Of a stretch of 64,000 bases of DNA, positions 35,615 to 43,978 are shown piece after piece. Source of the stretch: Thermospira aquatica (GTDB taxonomy: Bacteria; Spirochaetota; Brevinematia; Brevinematales; Thermospiraceae). The stretch's first letter is position 1. Every line of letters begins with the position of its first letter. The stretch covers positions 1,860,001 to 1,924,000 of the forward strand of contig NZ_CP073355.1 of assembly GCF_023525255.1 (NCBI RefSeq). The letters run 5' to 3'. The notes beneath the pieces are model-generated. The model was not told where the DNA came from. It made no database searches and saw only the letters and a program-made list of their open reading frames with translations. Made by a program: the position numbers and the translations under genes.

Positions 35615-37020
35615 CCCGTTGCGTCAAATAAAAAAGTACTCGAAATTCGAATCATTGCCTCATAAAAAAAAGTACTCAAAAATTCCATACAGTTTCCTCC
35701 AAATTTTTGTTTTTTACATTCTTTTTCTTTTGAAGGCTGAAAAGTTTTCTCTGGCAAGCTGTAATTTTTTGTCTTAGGTGAAACAAATCGAGAGCCTTAT
35801 AAAGCCTTGTTAGGCGTTCCTTTTGTGCCTCACTTACATAAGAGCTTTCTAAAAGCCGCTGGTAGGGAGTTTTAATATCATCATGCTTCTTTTGCACCTT
35901 GCTTCCGATTCTCTTTTTCTCTGTCATTTTCATAACCGGTTGAAAAAAGTTGGCATAAAGCCTGAGATACGCATAGAGTCGGTTCAAGTAGTAGACTTCT
36001 TCCTCGGTATCGTAGCGGAAGTATCCAACATTCTGGCGGACTATGGAATAGTTTTTCTGCTCAACGTAACAGTTATCATTGGAACGGGAGCTTCTCCCCC
36101 TTGTAAATTTTATCTGGTGCTTCTCACACCAATCGCGTAGAGGATGATTAATAAATTCAGCACCGGTATCAGAATCAATTCCCCGTAAATCAAAAGGAAG
36201 TCTTCCTTTGACTTTTTCTATGGCTTCTCTCACCCATTTTGAAGCTTTGTTTTTGATTGCCACAAGTTCTGTCCAACCGCTCCAAACATCCACCATATTT
36301 AATGTTTGAGCAAAATCTCCCGTATTTCCTCCCTCATGGGCTACCAGATCAATCTCCATGAACCCAGGGCAATTTTCATCCCACTCTGCCCACGTGCGTA
36401 TAGCTATTTGTTGCTTTAATAGCGTTCCAGGCTTTGTACCTTTTCGTCCTTTTATCTCAAGCTTTTTACGCTCTTGTTTCAAAAGTCGGTCAATACTTGA
36501 GGCACTTATATGGCGCAAGTTTTCTATAGCCTGTGGAGAACCGTGGAGATGTCCGTTTGCTAAGAGATTATCTAAAACTTCATTTAAAATTGGCTTTAAG
36601 CGTTTGCCACACATGTAGTTTTCAATTTCCCAGACCTTTTTTAGAAGTTTTAGTTCCTCTTCGCCGAATTTTTTCTTTCTGCCAGGTCTTTTTCTTCCCT
36701 TCTTGCTATGTCGGCTTTAAGGTAATTTTTCTTGCCTACATATATGGTTTTTCCGTGCTGCCTCAAGAGCCTGGCGGCATAGTTTCGGTTTTTTAAACCT
36801 GTTATCCTCACAAAATAATCCAGTATCTCCATTTTTTCCTTTTTGCTGGCTTTTTGATATTGTTTTGCCGTTTCCCTGTAAATAGGTCTCCTTTCAAACA
36901 TCGCTAACTCCACCTTTTACCTCCAGTTCTTTGAACTGGATTATTTTACACAAATTTAAAGTACTTTTTTATTTTGAAGCAACGTTCCCTTTTCGAGTAC
37001 TTTTATTATGAAGCAATTCG
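35615..37020 (-). mobile_element. rve-type insertion sequence, copy A
   Basis: 1406 bp flanked by the 5-bp target duplication CTTCC (35610-35614 and 37021-37025), inside the IS256 transposase gene. Each end holds two copies of a motif TTGCnTCAnAAnAAAAGTACT spaced 34-36 bp apart, pointing inward. About 98 percent like copy B at 38567-39968 by eye. Probably of the IS481/IS1202-related group; the family name is not certain. Confidence 0.9.
35676..36913 (-). pseudogene. rve-type transposase, copy A (frameshifted)
   Basis: N-terminal part MELAMFERRPIYRETAKQYQ to about codon 72, then a frame change near 36695 (in the stretch where copy B reads KADIAKKGKRPGRKKKF), then the DDE integrase core continuing from the MCGKRLKP region to 35676. 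The core has MEIDLVAHEGG (first Asp), GIDSDTGAEFINHPLRDWCEKH (second Asp) and the Glu in NCYVEQKNYS. The C-terminal basic tail is intact here, unlike copy B. Confidence 0.87.
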
Positions 37021-37078
37021 CTTCCTTGACAATTGGTTTGAATAGCTCTAAAATATTCTTCGTCTCAATCATATCTGG

Positions 37079-37115
37079 CCTCCTGTGATAGTTTTATTTA
37101 TATTATCACAGGAGG
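37079..37115 (-). promoter_or_regulatory. Hairpin hiding the IS256 transposase ribosome site (copy 1)
   Basis: Arms CCTCCTGTGATA and TATCACAGGAGG (37104-37115 and 37079-37090 on the plus strand), 12 bp perfect, 13-base AT-rich loop. The 3' arm contains the AGGAGG just before the transposase ATG at 37072. Same structure at 63706-63742. Confidence 0.8.
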
Positions 37116-37161
37116 TTATCTTTTTCCTACCAGACACAATTAAGTATACACTGCCTTTTTT

Positions 37162-38515
37162 GGCTCATCACGGAATTTGGTGCATATAGAAGTTGTTGCA
37201 TCTGAAAGGTTATTATAACCCTTTAAACTATCAAAAATGGAGGGTAACCAAACAGATGCAACAGTTAAATTATCTCACAGAACTTTTAGGATTTCAAGGT
37301 TTTTATGTATCGGGCATAGAGATAGATAATGAAGGTGATATAGAGAAGGTTATTATAACATTAGGAAGAGAGGGCAGATATATCTGTAGTGGCTGTGGTC
37401 GTGAGGTATCCAGCATACATAGCTCTTTTGAACAAGAGGTAAGACATTTACATTTATGGAGGTATTTAACTATTTTAAGATTCAAGAAGGTAAAGCTAAG
37501 GTGTCGTAGCTGTGGAGTAAAAGTAGAGAGGTTGGAGTTTTTAGAAAAGAATAAGAGGGTTACAAAGGAGCTAACCCATCAGGTTTCAGAGCTTTGCAAG
37601 GTGATGAGCGTAGAAGATGTTGCCACATTCGAGCATCTTCATTGGCAGACAGTGAAGGAAATGGACAAGAAGGCTATACAGAAGGCACAATCTGAGAGGT
37701 CATTGGAAGGCATTACAGTATTAGGGGTAGATGAGATATCAGTTGGCCGTGGGCATAACTACCTTCATCTGGTAAGCAGTCTTGATGGGCCAAAGGGTTC
37801 TGAGGTTTTGTATGTAGGGGAGGGTCGTAAGGAGGAGGATTTAAAGCCTTTCTGGAGGTGGTTTGGCAAAGACAGGGCGAAGAAGATAACCCATGGGGTA
37901 ATGGATATGGCAAGGGGTTTTATCAATAGCTTTCGTGCCAATTGTCCATCCATCAAGATAATTTACGACAAGTTTCATGTAATGAGGCATTTACTTAATG
38001 CCTTAAATGAGGTAAGGAAGGCAGAGTTCAAGAGGGCTGGCAAAAAGATGAGGGGTCAACTGATGGGCAAGAAGTTTATTTTACTAAAGAGGATGGATAA
38101 CTTAAAGGGGAAGGCAAGGAAGGCCCTCAAGGAGCTTCTCAGTGTCAATCGCAGGATATACAAGGCACATTTACTTAAGGAGAGTTTTGGGCAGTTATGG
38201 TCATACAAATACAAAGGTGCTGCAAGGAGGTTCTGGGATAACTGGAAGAAGCAATTGAAATGGCAGAGGCTTGAGCCCTATAAGAAATTTGCCAAGATGA
38301 TTGACAATCACATAGATGGCATATTAGGGTATTGTGACAAGAAGGTCTCCCTTGGTTATATTGAGGGGACGAATCTTAAGGCAAAGAATATTATTCGAAG
38401 GGCATATGGTTATAGGGATAAAGAATACATGAAGCTAAAGATCATCCAAGGTTGTTCCTCTATAGGGGTCTTTAGACCATATCCTTATCCCCTGCACCAT
38501 AATCCGGGATGAGCC
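37162..38515 (+). mobile_element. ISL3-family insertion sequence
   Basis: 1354 bp with imperfect terminal inverted repeats, 20 of 23 matching, starting GGCTCATC (37162-37184) and ending GATGAGCC (38493-38515). It lies six T residues beyond the IS256 end. Flanks are CCTTTTTT and TGTTTTTT, so an 8-bp target duplication is not clean. Confidence 0.88.
37256..38512 (+). CDS. ISL3-family transposase
   Basis: About 418 residues from MQQLNYLTELLGF; a longer start at 37193 exists. N-terminal zinc-ribbon pair CSGCG (about residue 45) and CRSCG (about 82), then the DDE domain: LGVDEISVGRGHNYLHLV (first Asp), IKIIYDKFHVMRHLLNALNEVR (second Asp), and the C-terminal EGTNLKAKNIIRRAYGYRDKEYMKLKI block with the catalytic Glu. 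It is open throughout and appears functional. Ends three bases before the right terminus. Confidence 0.93.
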   Translation: MQQLNYLTELLGFQGFYVSGIEIDNEGDIEKVIITLGREGRYICSGCGREVSSIHSSFEQEVRHLHLWRYLTILRFKKVKLRCRSCGVKVERLEFLEKNKRVTKELTHQVSELCKVMSVEDVATFEHLHWQTVKEMDKKAIQKAQSERSLEGITVLGVDEISVGRGHNYLHLVSSLDGPKGSEVLYVGEGRKEEDLKPFWRWFGKDRAKKITHGVMDMARGFINSFRANCPSIKIIYDKFHVMRHLLNALNEVRKAEFKRAGKKMRGQLMGKKFILLKRMDNLKGKARKALKELLSVNRRIYKAHLLKESFGQLWSYKYKGAARRFWDNWKKQLKWQRLEPYKKFAKMIDNHIDGILGYCDKKVSLGYIEGTNLKAKNIIRRAYGYRDKEYMKLKIIQGCSSIGVFRPYPYPLHHNPG

Positions 38516-38566
38516 TGTTTTTTTCTTTATCGTCAAAAAAAGACAATGGTTGTAAATGAGATAAAT

Positions 38567-39968
38567 CCCGTTGCGTCAAATAAAAAAGTACTCGAAATTC
38601 GAATCATTGCCTCATAAAAAAAAGTACTCAAAAATTCCATACAGTTTCCTCCAAATTTTTGTTTTTTACATTCTTTTTCTTTTGAAGGCTGAAAAGTTTT
38701 CTCTGGCAAGCTGTAATTTTTTGTCTTAGGTGAAACAAATCGAGAGCCTTATAAAGCCTTGTTAGGCGTTCCTTTTGTGCCACACTTACATAAGAGCTTT
38801 CTAAAAGCCGTTGGTAGGAGTTTTAATATCATCATGCTTCTTTACCTTGCTTCCGATTCTCTTTTCTCTGTCATTTTCATAACCGGTTGAAAAAAGTTGG
38901 CATAAAGCCTGAGATACGCATAGAGTCGGTTCAAGTAGTAGACTTCTTCCTCGGTATCGTAGCGGAAGTATCCAACATTCTGGCGGACTATGGAATAGTT
39001 TTTCTGCTCAACGTAGCAGTTATCATTGGAACGGGAGCTTCTCCCCCTTGTAAATTTTATCTGGTGCTTCTCACACCAATCGCGTAGAGGATGATTAATA
39101 AATTCAGCACCGGTATCAGAATCAATTCCCCGTAAATCAAAAGGAAGTCTTCCTTTGACTTTTTCTATGGCTTCTCTTACCCATTTTGAAGCTTTGTTTT
39201 TGATTGCCACAAGTTCTGTCCAACCGCTCCAAACATCCACCATATTTAATGTTTGAGCAAAATCTCCCCGGCTATTTCCTCCCTCATGGGCAACCAGATC
39301 AATCTCCATAAAACCAGGGCAATTTTCATCCCACTCTGCCCACGTGCGTATAGCTATTTGTTGCTTTAATAGCGTTCCAGGCTTTGTACCTTTTCGTCCT
39401 TTTATCTCAAGCTTTTTACGCTCATGCTTCAAAAGTCGGTCAATACTTGAAGCACTTATATGGCGCAAGTTTTCTATAGCCTGTGGAGAACCGTGGAGAT
39501 GTCCGTTTGCTAAGAGATTATCTAAAACTTCATTTAAAATTGGCTTTAAACGTTTGCCACACATGTAGTTTTCAATTTCCCAGACCTTTTTTAGAAGTTT
39601 TAGTTCCTCTTCGCCGAATTTTTTCTTTCTGCCAGGTCTTTTGCCCTTCTTGGCTATGTCGGCTTTAAGGTAATTTTTTTTGCCTACATATATGGTTTTT
39701 CCGTGCTGCCTCAAGAGCCTGGCGGCATAGTTTCGGTTTTTTAAACCTGTTATCCTCACAAAGTAATCCAGTATCTCCTTTTTCTCCTTTTTGCTGGCTT
39801 TTTGATACTCTTTCGCCGTTTCCCTGTAAATAGGTCTCCTTTCAAACATCGCTAACTCCACCTTGTACCTCCAGTTCTTTGAACTGGATTATTTTACACA
39901 AATTTAAAGTACTTTTTTATTTTGAAGCAACGTTCCCTTTTCGAGTACTTTTATTATGAAGCAATTCG
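38567..39968 (-). mobile_element. rve-type insertion sequence, copy B
   Basis: 1402 bp flanked by the 5-bp target duplication TAAAT (38562-38566 and 39969-39973). Same ends and double subterminal motifs as copy A. It is inserted in non-IS DNA between the ISL3 element and the HD-GYP gene. Confidence 0.92.
38628..39861 (-). pseudogene. rve-type transposase, copy B (frameshifted near C-terminus)
   Basis: 339 residues are open from MELAMFERRPIYRETAKEYQ, including all of the DDE core (EIDLVAHEGG, DSDTGAEF, YVEQKNYS). The frame then fails at 38860-38890, where a T-run is one base shorter than in copy A and the protein ends MTEKRESEAR. Copy A continues about 70 residues further (KVQKKHDDIKTPYQRLL...). 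Copy B also has a three-codon difference at EGGNSRGDF. The catalytic core is complete, so partial function is conceivable. Confidence 0.87.
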
Positions 39969-39973
39969 TAAAT

Positions 39974-40107
39974 TTGACTTTTTTTCTTCTTTTCCATTAT
40001 AATTTAATGTATAACAAATTTATTCGATATCACAAAAATCGTTTATGCACAGTGCACTTTGATGACTTTCTTTTGTGCTTGACGCACAGGATGTGCATTC
40101 TTTAAAA
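39974..40107 (+). promoter_or_regulatory. Promoter region of the HD-GYP gene with a cluster of TGTGC/GCACA half-sites
   Basis: TTGACT (39974-39979), 18-bp spacer, TATAAT (39998-40003), beginning right at the IS copy B junction. Downstream are ATGCACAGTGCAC (40045-40057), TGTGC (40074-40078), GCACA (40084-40088) and TGTGC (40092-40096), forming three overlapping inverted repeats. A second weak promoter TTGACG (40079-40084)/TTAAAA (40102-40107) overlaps the last sites. Confidence 0.6.
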
Positions 40108-40247
40108 AAATTCCCACAGACTTAAGATTGTGTTTAAGTTTAACTCAAAAAATATCGATATTTATGCCAGTTTGAAGAAATTTTTTCCTGGCATAAAGTT
40201 TGCTGCAAATTGTGTGGCGTAAAACCAAAAAGAGAGAGAAGGGGAAG

Positions 40248-42131
40248 ATGAAAGAGCTTTTGGCTTTGTGGTGGGGAGAAGAACTAAAATATCAGCATCC
40301 GTTGAGTGAGGCTCTGCGTTCTCTTGAAGGAGAAGAGATTCTGCATTCTTTACGTTCTATTATTGTTGAAGGTCTAAGAAACCTGCGAACGACGGAACTC
40401 ACAGAGCAACAGGCTTTATGGCGTTTTCGGCTGCATTTTCCGGTCCAGTTTGCGGGGGAGTATGAGTTGTCTTTTACGATGCAAAAGGTTGTGGGCAATA
40501 CGACACTTTTTTTTATATGGGCAGATCTTCCAGAGCAGTTAAAGCAAATTCATTCTCTTATGAAACAGAAAGATGTTCTGGCTGCTTCTGCCCTTCAGAT
40601 TCTTGATACTGTATCGAAAAATATTATTAACGAATCCTCGGCGAAGATCTCGGCCCAGCGTATTCTTCAAAAGATCTCAGAGCTTTTGGGAGCCCGAGCG
40701 GCTATTATGCGACTTTTTACTCATGGAAGATGGAACCACTATGCTTCGTATGGGTTGAACTCTCCGTATCTTGGTGAACATCATGAGATTTATGTTGAAC
40801 ATATTCCTTTTTATAAACGTTTGATCCGTGAACAGAGACTTCAGATTAGCGACAATCCACGTGAGGACCTTGGTGTTTTGACATCAGATTTAGAGCGGGT
40901 GGTTTCACCTCTTTGTATGGTGGTCAGTGTTCCCCTTATTAAGAATAAAACTGTTCGTGGTTTTATTAGTCTCGCGTTTGATGAACCGAAGCCAGTGTTG
41001 TATTTTATGACGGATGTGCTGGAGAATTTTGCCAATGAATTTGCGTTTATTCTTGAAAAAAATGAGTACTATCTGTACATTGTGGAGACGAGTGAACGTT
41101 TTAAGAAAATGAATATTGATATTGTAACATCGCTGGTCAATGCTACAGAAACCAGAGATAGTTATACCACAGGGCATTCCATACGTGTAGCAAGCTATGC
41201 CGTAGAACTTGCCAGACATCTTCACTGGGATGACTATGAACTTGAGAAACTCAATGTTGCCTCACTTCTTCACGATATTGGTAAGGTAGGTATCCCTGAT
41301 GCAATTCTTCTGAAGCCGCTTCCTCTTAATGATATGGAATATTCGATTATGAAGCTTCATCCTGATTTTTCAGCTAATATCGTGGCGAAAGTTGAAAATC
41401 TTCAGGAAATTGTGCCGTGGATCCGTTTCCATCATGAATATATGGATGGAAGTGGGTATCCTTATGGATTGAAAGGGAAAGACATTCCCTTGGGGGCCCG
41501 GGTGATTGCTGTCGCCGATGCCTTTGATGCTATGACCTCTGATAGACCATATAGGAAAGCACTTCCTCTGGATCAGGTTGAGGATATCTTTAAAGAAGGA
41601 TCAGGAAAACAGTGGGACGAGGAAATTGTGGCTCTGGCTATTCGTTACCTTGATGTGATTTATGAACGCTCTACCATGGTGAAAGAGAGCCAGCTTGAGG
41701 ATTTTCGGCAGATGATGTTCCGATTGAATCTTCTCAATGGGCTTTATTTGTTTGAGTATCTCCATGAAGAGGTGGAAACACTTATTGCGAATAATATTCC
41801 TTTTGTTTTTGGGTTTTTAAAATTTCCTGAAAAACTTCATAGTTTTCCACACTCTTCTAAAAAGAAGATGGTGCATACTTTGACCGAAATGATTAAAAAA
41901 GAGCTTCATTATCCTATATTAGTAGGAAGAAAAAGCTATCTTCAGTTTGTATTTTTGGCTTCGCAGTATGATAAGCAGCTTTTGCAAGCACAGCTCAAGA
42001 CACTTGTCTATCGTATCTATGATCGTGTGGACATGATGATTGATGTAGCTGTCTATGAGTATCCTCAGGAGAAGTACCTTGTTCCCGAGGTGTTTGATAA
42101 TTTCACCTATCTTCGAGAGAATTCCAACTAA
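40248..42131 (+). CDS. GAF-HD-GYP cyclic-di-GMP phosphodiesterase
   Basis: 627 residues. A divergent N-terminal region, a GAF domain (about 105-265: SAKISAQRILQKISELLGARAAIMRLF), then HD-GYP: ETRDSYTTGHSIRVASYAVELARHL, HDIGKVG at about 342-348, FHHEYMDGSGYPYGLKG at about 394-410, and GARVIAVADAFDAMTSDRPYR. The C-terminal 150 residues (FVFGFLKFPEKLHSF ... DMMIDVAVYEYP) look like a GGDEF-type fold without the GGDEF motif. No signal peptide or membrane helix, so cytoplasmic. ATG at 40248 after GAAGGGGA; an in-frame start 16 codons upstream lacks a ribosome site. Confidence 0.92.
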   Translation: MKELLALWWGEELKYQHPLSEALRSLEGEEILHSLRSIIVEGLRNLRTTELTEQQALWRFRLHFPVQFAGEYELSFTMQKVVGNTTLFFIWADLPEQLKQIHSLMKQKDVLAASALQILDTVSKNIINESSAKISAQRILQKISELLGARAAIMRLFTHGRWNHYASYGLNSPYLGEHHEIYVEHIPFYKRLIREQRLQISDNPREDLGVLTSDLERVVSPLCMVVSVPLIKNKTVRGFISLAFDEPKPVLYFMTDVLENFANEFAFILEKNEYYLYIVETSERFKKMNIDIVTSLVNATETRDSYTTGHSIRVASYAVELARHLHWDDYELEKLNVASLLHDIGKVGIPDAILLKPLPLNDMEYSIMKLHPDFSANIVAKVENLQEIVPWIRFHHEYMDGSGYPYGLKGKDIPLGARVIAVADAFDAMTSDRPYRKALPLDQVEDIFKEGSGKQWDEEIVALAIRYLDVIYERSTMVKESQLEDFRQMMFRLNLLNGLYLFEYLHEEVETLIANNIPFVFGFLKFPEKLHSFPHSSKKKMVHTLTEMIKKELHYPILVGRKSYLQFVFLASQYDKQLLQAQLKTLVYRIYDRVDMMIDVAVYEYPQEKYLVPEVFDNFTYLRENSN

Positions 42132-42137
42132 AAGAGT

Positions 42138-42174
42138 TTGCTTTTTTGGCCTTTGTTGCCTATACTAAATAGGC
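42138..42174 (+). promoter_or_regulatory. Promoter and palindrome of the cysE operon
   Basis: TTGCTT (42138-42143), 17-bp spacer, TATACT (42161-42166). GCCTAT-ACTAA-ATAGGC (42158-42174), a perfect 6-5-6 inverted repeat, covers the -10 box, a typical repressor position. Confidence 0.65.
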
Positions 42175-42186
42175 AAGGAGGTCACT

Positions 42187-43104
42187 ATGTTCTCGGATAA
42201 GGAATTTCTTCAGCGTATCGTGGGGCGACTCTGTGATGAGGCTTCGTATGCCCAGCTTTATCATTATGCGTATAGGGATGTGCCTATGCCATCTGTGACT
42301 GAGCTTGAGGATATTCTTGAACTTTTGAGAGGGGTATTGTTTCCAGGATATTTTGGATCTTCGGAAGTGAATGCAGTCACTATGCCTTTTTATATTGGTT
42401 CAACGGTTACTGAGATATATAAAAGACTTACTGAACAGGTAAAACGAGGATTTTGTTTTGATTGTTCTGGAGAACAAAAGGTTTGTGGAGACTGTGAACG
42501 AAAAGCAATACATGTGGTGAAACAGTTTCTTGAGATGCTCCCCGATATTCGTCGGTTTCTTGCCACGGATGTGGAGGCTGCATACTATGGAGATCCCGCA
42601 GCGAAGAATAAAGGAGAAACAATTTTTTGTTATCCGAGTATTCTTGCCCTTTTTCACCATCGGGTAGCCCATGCCCTTTTGAAACTGGGGGTTCCTTTGA
42701 TTCCTCGTATTATCTCAGAGATGGCGCACTCAAAAACGGGGATTGATATTCATCCAGGGGCAACCATAGGAGAGTATTTTTTTATTGATCATGGGACAGG
42801 GACGGTGATTGGGGAGACATGTATCATTGGAAAGAATGTTCGTCTCTATCAAGGGGTGACCCTTGGGGCAAAGAGTTTTCCTAAAGATGAGTATGGAAAT
42901 CCTATCAAAGGAATACCGCGGCATCCCATTGTAGAGGATGATGTGATTATCTATTCTGGTGCCACGGTCCTGGGAAGGATTACTATCGGTCGGGGGGCAG
43001 TTATTGGGGGAAACGTGTGGGTTACAGAAGATGTCCCGGCAGGACAAAAGATTTTGCAAACTCAGCCAAGGGATGTCACTTTTGATCAGGGGGCAGGAAT
43101 CTGA
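42187..43104 (+). CDS. cysE: Serine O-acetyltransferase (EpsC/CysE type)
   Basis: 305 residues; first step of cysteine synthesis from serine. A helical N-terminal domain with an unusual cysteine group (FCFDCSGEQKVCGDCE, about residues 97-112), then the left-handed beta-helix: HSKTGIDIHPGATIGEYFFIDHGTGTVIGETCIIGKNVRLYQGVTLGAKS, with the catalytic His/Asp. Length and start fit the long EpsC-type enzymes. AAGGAGG precedes the ATG. The next gene starts on the last base of its stop codon. Confidence 0.93.
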   Translation: MFSDKEFLQRIVGRLCDEASYAQLYHYAYRDVPMPSVTELEDILELLRGVLFPGYFGSSEVNAVTMPFYIGSTVTEIYKRLTEQVKRGFCFDCSGEQKVCGDCERKAIHVVKQFLEMLPDIRRFLATDVEAAYYGDPAAKNKGETIFCYPSILALFHHRVAHALLKLGVPLIPRIISEMAHSKTGIDIHPGATIGEYFFIDHGTGTVIGETCIIGKNVRLYQGVTLGAKSFPKDEYGNPIKGIPRHPIVEDDVIIYSGATVLGRITIGRGAVIGGNVWVTEDVPAGQKILQTQPRDVTFDQGAGI

Positions 43105-43961
43105 TGCAGCGGTTTGAATGTTTGTATCCGATGCTTCTCAGGGATTTTGTAGCAGAACAGCTGGGAGTTTCTAAGAAAAAGGCAAAAGAGCTTCTTGATG
43201 CTAAAAGAGTATTTGTCAATAAACAGGTGGTTTGGATAGCAACCCATCAACTCCGACGGGGGGATAGGGTTGAGATTCATGAGGAGAAAAAGGTAGGTTT
43301 TGATCCCTCTCTTCTTCTTTTAGAGAATGAATGGATCCTTGCAGTCAATAAACCTGCAGGGATGGTTGTCACTGAGAAAACTGATTCTCTCGAATTTCAA
43401 CTTCGACAGTGGTATAAAAATCGTCATCTGCGGGCAATTCATCGACTGGATAAAGACACCTCTGGGGTGGTGCTCTTTGGCAAAGAACAGGAGGTGGTAG
43501 ACTTTTATCGAACGAGATGGGAAGAAGTTGTGGAGAAATACTATCTTGCTATCTGTCAGGGAGTGCTTCCTTTTAAACAGAAACAGCTTAAAGACTATCT
43601 GGAGCAGAAGCTTGCCGTGATGGATGTTGTAAAACTCAAAGAGGGTGATGATTATAGCCTTATTGGTGTAAGGCTCCATACGGGGCGGAAGCACCAGATT
43701 CGTATCCAGATGGCGAAGATTGGTTATCCACTGGTAGGAGATAGGCTCTACGGACCGAAAAAGCTCAAGAAAAGAGAACTTCGTGGAGCATCCCAGCAGT
43801 ATCTTCATGCTTATGAAGTACGGGGGATTCTCCCATCGGGGGAGAATTTTCGCGTCGTAGCGCCTCTTCCTTCGGAAATGAAAGCTTTTATGAAGCGTCA
43901 TCATCTCTTTGATGATGTGATCTGGGAGACAGAGTGTTGGTTTGATACTTTTATAGAATAA
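43104..43961 (+). CDS. RluA-family pseudouridine synthase
   Basis: 285 residues. N-terminal S4 RNA-binding domain (RDFVAEQLGVSKKKAKELLDAKRVFVNKQVV), then the catalytic domain with HRLDKDTSGVVLFGK (catalytic Asp) and LHTGRKHQIRIQMAKIGYPLVGDRLYG. Modifies rRNA or tRNA; the exact target (RluD-, RluC- or TruC-like) is not clear. TGATG overlap with cysE indicates coupled translation. Confidence 0.93.
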   Translation: MQRFECLYPMLLRDFVAEQLGVSKKKAKELLDAKRVFVNKQVVWIATHQLRRGDRVEIHEEKKVGFDPSLLLLENEWILAVNKPAGMVVTEKTDSLEFQLRQWYKNRHLRAIHRLDKDTSGVVLFGKEQEVVDFYRTRWEEVVEKYYLAICQGVLPFKQKQLKDYLEQKLAVMDVVKLKEGDDYSLIGVRLHTGRKHQIRIQMAKIGYPLVGDRLYGPKKLKKRELRGASQQYLHAYEVRGILPSGENFRVVAPLPSEMKAFMKRHHLFDDVIWETECWFDTFIE

Positions 43962-43978
43962 CGAAAAAAGGAGTAACT

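Larger units (their letters stand above)
34498..37072 (-). pseudogene. IS256-family (mutator) transposase, interrupted
   Basis: The coding sequence starts at 37072 as MIETKNILELFKPIVKE (VKE before the break), is broken by the 1406-bp insertion at 35615-37020, and resumes as VLESMLKEEREIYLENNPPTKG to the stop at 34498. The remaining 3' part is open and has the mutator signature region: FLDAMVFPIKRD (first Asp), FIVSDGLSGMKNVI (second Asp), VHVMRN and the C-terminal catalytic Glu region. Reading across the junction gives a chimeric 419-residue frame beginning in the inner element (35757). Confidence 0.92.
34470..37155 (-). mobile_element. IS256-family element, interrupted by an rve-type IS
   Basis: Ends carry imperfect inverted repeats sharing GGCA(t)TGT...AATTGTGTCTgGT (left from 34470, right to 37155). 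Without the inner insertion it would be about 1.28 kb. An intact-looking second copy starts at 63666. Flanking T-runs (TTTTTT on both sides) prevent me from defining the target duplication. Confidence 0.85.

Noticed and set aside
34498-35757. A 419-residue IS256 transposase variant starting at 35757
   Set aside because: Its first 50 residues are the backwards tail of the inserted rve-type element; the true start is at 37072 on the far side of the insertion.
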